A stretch of DNA of 5,683 bases from an uncultured Clostridia bacterium (GTDB taxonomy: Bacteria; Bacillota; Clostridia; Oscillospirales; Ruminococcaceae), in assembly GCA_937901465.1 (NCBI GenBank), contig CALGTU010000199.1:1-5683 (forward strand), given 5' to 3'. Under the pieces are notes generated by a model. The model had not been told where the DNA came from and made no database searches. It saw only the letters and a list, made by a program, of their open reading frames with translations. The position numbers and the translations under genes were made by a program. Shown one piece after another: positions 1 through 3,275 of the stretch (position 1 is its first letter; each line of letters starts with the position of its first letter).

Positions 1-398
1 AGCGCCGTCTTACCGCACCAAAGTATCTTGAAATATATAAAAAGCTGCTCACCGACGACGGTGCGATCTTCTTTAAGACCGATAACTCTTCTTAACTGGT
101 CATTTTCGTTCTTTAATTTCTGATAGTCGATAATCTGAACATAAAGTTCATCGAGTTTCGCTCTGAGTTCGATATTTTCATCGTAGTTCTGCTTTGCGTT
201 TGTTATAACCGAAAGACTGTTTTCGACGCCGTTTTTTATGCTTGTAGAAAGTTTCTGGAAGGGTGCGAAAATCTTTGATATAACAGAATTTGCGGGGTCT
301 GATGAACTTTCTTTTACGGCATAGAGCGTGATGCCGACAAGAAGAGCAAGCGCACAGAGTATTATCTTGAATTTTTTACTGAAAAAGAAATCTCTCAT
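1..398 (-). CDS. mreC: Rod shape-determining protein MreC, N-terminal part (runs off the left edge)
   Basis: MreC is a bitopic elongasome protein that links cytoplasmic MreB to wall-synthesis enzymes outside the membrane. Only the first 132 codons are present. My translation begins MRDFFFSKKFKIIL: a short basic cytoplasmic end, then one membrane helix at about residues 11-28, then a coiled coil at about 65-108 that ends in NENDQLRRVIGLKED. This order, and the N-x-(Q/E)-L-R...(I/L)GLKE transition, are typical of MreC before its beta-barrel domain. The start is ATG at 398, preceded by AGGAGG at 411-416 with a rather long 12-base spacer; no better in-frame start is visible. It lies 66 bases downstream of mreB on the same strand, the usual order. 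The last ~18 residues (from about 115 on) do not look like the normal start of the MreC barrel, which is noted as a finding. The family call is firm although the C-terminal two-thirds is missing. Confidence 0.85.
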   Translation of the reverse strand, partial: MRDFFFSKKFKIILCALALLVGITLYAVKESSSDPANSVISKIFAPFQKLSTSIKNGVENSLSVITNAKQNYDENIELRAKLDELYVQIIDYQKLKNENDQLRRVIGLKEDRTVVGEQLFIYFKILWCGKTA

Positions 399-434
399 TT
401 CTTACCGACACCTCCTTTTAAAAATCAAAATGAA

Positions 435-456
435 AAGGGGCAGAAAACTGCCCCTT
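435..456 (-). terminator. Intercistronic hairpin between mreB and mreC, possible partial terminator
   Basis: A perfect 9-bp inverted repeat (435-443 with 448-456) has a TTTT loop on the minus strand. It begins 8 bases after the mreB stop codon and is followed in the transcript by a broken U-rich stretch (TTCATTTTGATTTTT), not a clean U run. It ends about 20 bases before the mreC ribosome site. The likely role is to reduce read-through into mreC or to stabilise the mreB 3' end. Full termination seems less likely because no good promoter is visible between the hairpin and mreC. Confidence 0.65.
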
Positions 457-464
457 AAAAATTA

Positions 465-1487
465 TCAGATGCTGTATCTTACTGTATCATCGTTGAGAAC
501 ATCATGGAGCTTTTCGATGTTTTCGAGAACCTTTCCTGTTCCTTCAGCAACACAGTCAAGAGGGCTTTCTGCGATGTTTACAGGCATACCTGTTTCCTTG
601 TTGATAAGTTTATCAAGGCCTTTAAGGAGCGCACCGCCACCTGCAAGTGTGATACCCTGGTCGATGATATCCGCTGAAAGTTCAGGGGGAGTTTTTTCGA
701 GAGTTGTCTTTATCGCTTCGATAATTCTTGCGAGAGGTTCTGAAAGTGCTTCTCTGATTTCAGCAGATGTGATGATGATGTTTTCGGGAAGACCGTTGAG
801 AAGGTTTCTACCCTTGATTTCCATTGTTGTATCATCATCGCCGGGGAAAGCAGAGCCTATTCCGATTTTGATGTTTTCAGCTGTTCTTTCACCTATGAGA
901 AGGTTATATTTTTTCTTGATGTAGTTGATGATTGAAAGGTCAAATTCATCTCCCGCTACTCTTACTGAACGTGATGTAACGATACCGCCGAGTGAGATAA
1001 CGGCAACTTCTGATGTTCCGCCACCGATATCAACAATCATAGAACCTGTAGGTTCTGCAACAGGAAGGTTAGCACCGATTGCCGCTGCCATAGGTTCTTC
1101 AATGATAGAAACTCTCTTGGCACCAGCGTTTTCAGCTGCTTCCTTAACGGCACGGCGTTCTACCGCTGTTACGCCTGAAGGGATACAGATGATTACTCTT
1201 GCTTTTGCAAAAAGTGAACCTGAAAGTGCTTTCTTTATAAATTCCTGAAGCATTGATGTTGTAATATCGAAATCTGCGATAACGCCATCTTTAAGAGGAC
1301 GGACAGCAACAATAGAACCGGGAGTTCTACCGATAACATCTTTCGCTTCTGTTCCTACGCAACGAACCTGGTCTGTTCTTGTGTCAACCGCAACAACTGA
1401 AGGTTCACGGATGATAATTCCCTTTCCGCGCATGTAAACGAGTGTATTAGCTGTTCCTAAATCTATGCCGATGTCTTTTGTGAACAT
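465..1487 (-). CDS. mreB: Rod shape-determining actin homologue MreB
   Basis: MreB is a bacterial actin that forms membrane-bound antiparallel filaments and orients the lateral peptidoglycan synthesis machinery. The protein has 340 residues, close to the usual 330-350. The actin-fold ATP-binding motifs are all visible: phosphate-1 loop GIDLGTANT at 7-15, connect-1 region IIEEPMAAAIG at 128-138, phosphate-2 VDIGGGTSEVAV at 152-163, and adenosine motif LAGGGALLKG at 281-290. The short N-terminus MFTKDIGIDLG lacks an obvious amphipathic helix, as in many Gram-positive MreBs, where a hydrophobic loop serves for membrane contact. ATG at 1487 is supported by AAAGGAG just upstream (about 1496-1502). 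It could be an Mbl/MreBH paralogue, but mreC immediately downstream favours MreB itself. It is transcribed from its own promoter at 1529-1557. No defects are seen. Confidence 0.96.
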   Translation of the reverse strand: MFTKDIGIDLGTANTLVYMRGKGIIIREPSVVAVDTRTDQVRCVGTEAKDVIGRTPGSIVAVRPLKDGVIADFDITTSMLQEFIKKALSGSLFAKARVIICIPSGVTAVERRAVKEAAENAGAKRVSIIEEPMAAAIGANLPVAEPTGSMIVDIGGGTSEVAVISLGGIVTSRSVRVAGDEFDLSIINYIKKKYNLLIGERTAENIKIGIGSAFPGDDDTTMEIKGRNLLNGLPENIIITSAEIREALSEPLARIIEAIKTTLEKTPPELSADIIDQGITLAGGGALLKGLDKLINKETGMPVNIAESPLDCVAEGTGKVLENIEKLHDVLNDDTVRYSI

Positions 1488-1528
1488 AATTTTTTCTCCT
1501 TTTAACAGATATAAAAATACTTATAATT

Positions 1529-1557
1529 ATTATATCACACAAAAGCCCTTTCAACAA
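1529..1557 (-). promoter_or_regulatory. Probable sigma-A promoter of mreB (extended -10)
   Basis: On the minus strand a -35 box TTGTTG (1552-1557) and a perfect -10 box TATAAT (1529-1534) are separated by 17 bases. A TG one base before the -10 makes it an extended -10. The expected transcription start is near 1522, giving a leader of about 35 bases that carries the mreB ribosome site. It lies downstream of the terminator at 1646-1675, so mreB-mreC is a separate transcription unit. Confidence 0.8.
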
Positions 1558-1645
1558 TATTTTTCAACGATTTTTTCAAATTAGGATAAAATGTCAATTT
1601 AGCAAGAATTTGCTCTTTTTATTTGGTTAATTTATCTAACAACAA
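1558..1645. other. AT-rich spacer between the psp-like terminator and the mreB promoter
   Basis: No gene is seen here. The minus strand contains an isolated TTGACA (about 1591-1596) with no convincing -10 at 16-18 bases. The plus strand has a small 5-bp inverted repeat (1601-1605 with 1610-1614) followed by CTTTTTATTT. It is too weak to call a terminator and has no plus-strand gene before it. Confidence 0.5.
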
Positions 1646-1675
1646 AATAAAGGTGCCCAAAAGGGCACCTTTATT
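1646..1675 (-). terminator. Rho-independent terminator of the psp-like operon
   Basis: A perfect 13-bp inverted repeat (1646-1658 with 1663-1675) with a GC-rich core GGTGCCC and a four-base loop is followed on the minus strand by ATTTTGTTG. The stem begins at the stop codon of the small cysteine protein gene, sharing base 1675. A single-strand U tract is modest beyond the stem, but the lower stem itself ends in CCUUUAUU. It separates this unit from mreB. Confidence 0.88.
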
Positions 1676-1842
1676 CATTGCTTTCTTGCTATGCGATATT
1701 CATCACCTAATGTAAAATACGGACATTCCTTGCGCTTTGATTCCATAATCCGCCACATATCGTCTTCGTCCATATTTACTGTGCATACATAATCTTCATA
1801 GTCTTCGTCATACGCATAATATGCGCAGAGTTCACATTCCAT
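1675..1842 (-). CDS. Small cysteine-containing acidic protein, DUF6472-like
   Basis: This 55-residue protein is MECELCAYYAYDEDYEDYVC at its start and ends CPYFTLGDEYRIARKQ. It is rich in D, E and Y and has four cysteines at 3, 6, 20 and 40 (C-x2-C-x13-C-x19-C), an arrangement that could bind a metal such as zinc. From memory it resembles the DUF6472 family of small clostridial proteins (four Cys, Y-D/E-rich, CPYY...GDEY...VRKQ ending), whose function is unknown; this was not checked by a search. ATG at 1842 lies 2 bases after the pspA stop codon, so translation is probably coupled, and only a weak GGCGGTG precedes it inside the end of pspA. The TGA stop touches the operon terminator. Conserved composition, the close fit between neighbours, and the terminator support a real gene despite its size. 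A role in the envelope-stress unit is inference from position only. Confidence 0.85.
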   Translation of the reverse strand: MECELCAYYAYDEDYEDYVCTVNMDEDDMWRIMESKRKECPYFTLGDEYRIARKQ

Positions 1843-1844
1843 TA

Positions 1845-2522
1845 TTAGTTAGCACCGCCGAGTTCAGCCATAAGTCTTGCCATTTCAGCGTCAACCTTGC
1901 TGTTGCTCTCGAGTGCTGCAAAAGGGTCCTTTTCAGCAGAAGCCCCTGTCTTTGAAATTTCAGAAAAAGCCTGTGCTTCAGCTTCTTTTCTTGCGATTCT
2001 TTCTTCCATCTTATCCATCTTTGCGAAAGCGTTTTCAGATGTGTTCATCCCGCCGAGAGACTGAGCGAGATCTTTCTGTGTATCAGCCATCTGTGAACGA
2101 GCGATAAGCATAGCCTGTCTGCTCTTTGCTTCTTCGAGTTTTGTCTTGAGTTCTTCAACCTGAGCTCTGATCTGTTCTGTCTGACCATGAACAGATTCAT
2201 ACATCTGTGTGAACTGAGCAACCTTTTCGTCAACCTTGAGCTTTTCTTCAACAGCCTTCTTGGCAAGTTCCTGATCGCCTGCCTGAAGTGCGAGTTTAGC
2301 CTTGTTTTCCCAATCAGCTGATTTAGCCTTTGCATCGTTCATCTGCTTTTCGAGCTGACGTTCTGAAGCCATAGCTTTTCCGAGCATCTGAGTTGACTTA
2401 ACGAGTTCTCTGTCCATATCCTGAATAATCTGCTTAACCATCTTTTCAGGATCTTCTGCCTTGTCGATAAGGTCATTGATGTTTGCTCTGAGTAAATCAC
2501 CGAGTCTTGTAAAAATTGACAT
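1845..2522 (-). CDS. pspA: PspA/IM30 (Vipp1) family membrane-stress protein
   Basis: PspA/IM30 proteins are cytoplasmic ESCRT-III-like coiled-coil proteins that assemble on the inner leaflet, limiting proton leakage and helping repair damaged membrane. The 225-residue product has the family layout: an N-terminal amphipathic helix MSIFTRLGDLLRANINDLID (1-20), the signature KAEDPEKM (21-28), a long coiled coil to about 155 containing ALQAGDQELAKKAVEEK (78-94), a helix around 162-190, and a terminal DAEMARLMAELGG helix (211-223). The length matches the usual 220-230. I chose ATG at 2522 over the upstream GTG at 2540. The GTG codons contain the ribosome site (GGGGAGG, about 2531-2537), and MSIF aligns with the MGIF start typical of the family. 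It follows the membrane protein gene by 48 bases and precedes the small cysteine protein by 2 bases. In Bacillus the homologue is LiaH; here no LiaFSR-type regulator is in the window. Confidence 0.94.
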   Translation of the reverse strand: MSIFTRLGDLLRANINDLIDKAEDPEKMVKQIIQDMDRELVKSTQMLGKAMASERQLEKQMNDAKAKSADWENKAKLALQAGDQELAKKAVEEKLKVDEKVAQFTQMYESVHGQTEQIRAQVEELKTKLEEAKSRQAMLIARSQMADTQKDLAQSLGGMNTSENAFAKMDKMEERIARKEAEAQAFSEISKTGASAEKDPFAALESNSKVDAEMARLMAELGGAN

Positions 2523-2550
2523 AATGTGTGTCCTCCCCACTGATATATTT

Positions 2551-2569
2551 TTTAGATTTATTTTCTAAA
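2551..2569 (-). repeat. Weak AT-rich inverted repeat in the gap before pspA
   Basis: A 6-bp inverted repeat TTTAGA / TCTAAA with a 7-base loop lies 1 base after the stop of the membrane protein gene and about 14 bases before the pspA ribosome site. On the transcript it is followed by A residues, not U, so it is not a terminator. It may be a minor processing or spacing structure, or chance in AT-rich DNA. Confidence 0.3.
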
Positions 2570-2570
2570 C

Positions 2571-3059
2571 TCAATCCCTCTTCCTGAAAAGAGTTCTGAG
2601 AAGTAGACCTGTTCCTGCGGCGATAAAGCCGAACATACATATGAATTCAAAAAGGCTTGTTCTTTCAAACGAAATCCTTACGCTCATAAGTATTGAAAGG
2701 ATAACGACAATAAGTCCTATAACGGTTACTATCCAGCCGATAATCCTTTTATCCTCAAGAAAGAAAAGAAGGATTATTCCTATTATGAGAGGAAGAAGAA
2801 CAACCCCTGTCGGTATTGTTAAATTGCCAAAAAGAAGGCCACCGCTGAATATTCCGACAGTTGCAACGGATGTTCTCTGGAAAAGCCAGAAAAGCCCCGC
2901 ACCGAGAAGAATGAGTCCTATAAAGAACATTAAAAGATCGTTTTTTGTTTTATGTGAAGATGTTTTTGTTTCGGTTGTTCCGAAAATCTCATCGTTTTCT
3001 TTCTGCATCTTTTTTATAGAATCTTCAAGTTCTTTGATTTTCTTTTCGTTCTCTGTCAA
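2571..3059 (-). CDS. Four-helix membrane protein of unknown function, first gene of the pspA operon
   Basis: I do not recognise the family. The 162-residue product has a charged N-terminal segment with a short predicted coiled coil (about 3-25, ENEKKIKELEDSIKKMQKEN). A polar linker rich in T, S and K (27-40) follows, then four hydrophobic membrane helices at about 42-60, 84-101, 105-126 and 136-155, and the basic end RTLFRKRD. The positive C-terminus and the soluble N-terminus are probably both cytoplasmic. I chose TTG at 3059: GGGAGG at 3068-3073 sits exactly 8 bases before it. The alternative GTG at 3068 would overlap that ribosome site and add only three residues. It is first in the operon, directly upstream of pspA, like the membrane partners (PspB/PspC, LiaI, YthA-type) that recruit PspA proteins elsewhere. 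An anchor or sensor role is therefore plausible, but this is inference from context, not homology. Confidence 0.85.
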   Translation of the reverse strand: MTENEKKIKELEDSIKKMQKENDEIFGTTETKTSSHKTKNDLLMFFIGLILLGAGLFWLFQRTSVATVGIFSGGLLFGNLTIPTGVVLLPLIIGIILLFFLEDKRIIGWIVTVIGLIVVILSILMSVRISFERTSLFEFICMFGFIAAGTGLLLRTLFRKRD

Positions 3060-3067
3060 ATATTCCA

Positions 3068-3073
3068 CCTCCC
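3068..3073 (-). promoter_or_regulatory. Ribosome binding site that decides a TTG start
   Basis: GGGAGG on the minus strand lies 8 bases before TTG (3057-3059). The GTG at 3066-3068 overlaps this motif and has no separate upstream site at a workable distance, so TTG is the better initiation codon for the membrane protein. Confidence 0.65.
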
Positions 3074-3092
3074 ACCGCGATATAACAAGGAA

Positions 3093-3121
3093 AATATATC
3101 ACATTTAACCAAAAATGTCAA
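3093..3121 (-). promoter_or_regulatory. Strong sigma-A promoter of the psp-like operon
   Basis: On the minus strand a consensus -35 TTGACA (3116-3121) and a -10 TATATT (3093-3098) are 17 bases apart, with a TG extension one base before the -10. The expected start is near 3086, giving a leader of about 25 bases that contains the ribosome site. The near-consensus boxes suggest high basal transcription from the housekeeping sigma factor, not a sigma-54/PspF system as in enterobacteria. It faces the chemoreceptor promoter divergently. Confidence 0.85.
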
Positions 3122-3213
3122 TAGAACAGAGGGGAGCGTTTGCGAACTGTGCAAAAACTCTGCCTTTATGTTGTGTAAAATTGCTGATTTATTTGTTTTT
3201 TATACTCTTCCTA
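3122..3213. other. Spacer between divergent promoters
   Basis: These ~90 bases separate the two -35 boxes. No ORF is convincing. Only short imperfect repeats are seen, such as TTTGC...GCAAA around 3139-3155. There is space for a shared regulator, but I see no recognisable operator. Confidence 0.4.
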
Positions 3214-3242
3214 TTGATTTTTTTCACAACAGATGCTATACT
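3214..3242 (+). promoter_or_regulatory. Probable sigma-A promoter of the chemoreceptor gene
   Basis: The -35 box TTGATT (3214-3219) and -10 box TATACT (3237-3242) are 17 bases apart, and TG precedes the -10 by one base. Transcription would start near 3249, with a leader of about 27 bases. TATACT also occurs at 3201-3206 and 3253-3258, but these have poorer -35 partners. No sigma-D (flagellar) type promoter with a GCCGATAA-like -10 is seen. Confidence 0.72.
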
Positions 3243-3256
3243 TTATTGTAAGTATA
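3237..3256. repeat. Inverted repeat overlapping the chemoreceptor -10 box and start site, operator-like
   Basis: A perfect 7-bp inverted repeat TATACTT (3237-3243) / AAGTATA (3250-3256) with a 6-base spacer covers the -10 box and the expected transcription start. The size and position fit a repressor operator. Chance in AT-rich promoter DNA is a real alternative, because the left arm includes the -10 hexamer itself. Confidence 0.4.
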
Positions 3257-3263
3257 CTATTAT

Positions 3264-3269
3264 AGGGGG
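3264..3269 (+). promoter_or_regulatory. Ribosome binding site of the chemoreceptor gene
   Basis: AGGGGG lies 6 bases before ATG 3276 and fixes that start. There is no other in-frame start with a site nearby. Confidence 0.75.
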
Positions 3270-3275
3270 TTCCTT

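Noticed and set aside
328..1248. Open plus-strand frames at 328-924 and 925-1248
   Set aside because: They are antisense to mreB and mreC, lack ribosome sites, and give serine/arginine-rich sequences typical of shadow frames. The minus-strand MreB match is decisive.
1591..1620. Second mreB promoter (TTGACA at about 1591) and a plus-strand mini-terminator (1601-1614)
   Set aside because: No acceptable -10 lies 16-18 bases from the TTGACA. The hairpin stem is only 5 bp and AT-rich, with no plus-strand gene before it.
1877..2335. Open frames on both strands within pspA (1877-2107 plus, 2045-2335 minus)
   Set aside because: They lie wholly inside a confidently recognised PspA gene in other frames and have no start signals or recognisable protein features.
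2641..3108. Plus-strand frame opposite the membrane protein gene
   Set aside because: It is antisense, with no ribosome site or promoter. The minus strand has promoter, ribosome site and a coherent four-helix membrane protein.
3122..3213. Riboswitch or small RNA in the divergent spacer
   Set aside because: It is only about 90 bases, lies upstream of both promoters, and contains no stable stem or known conserved element.
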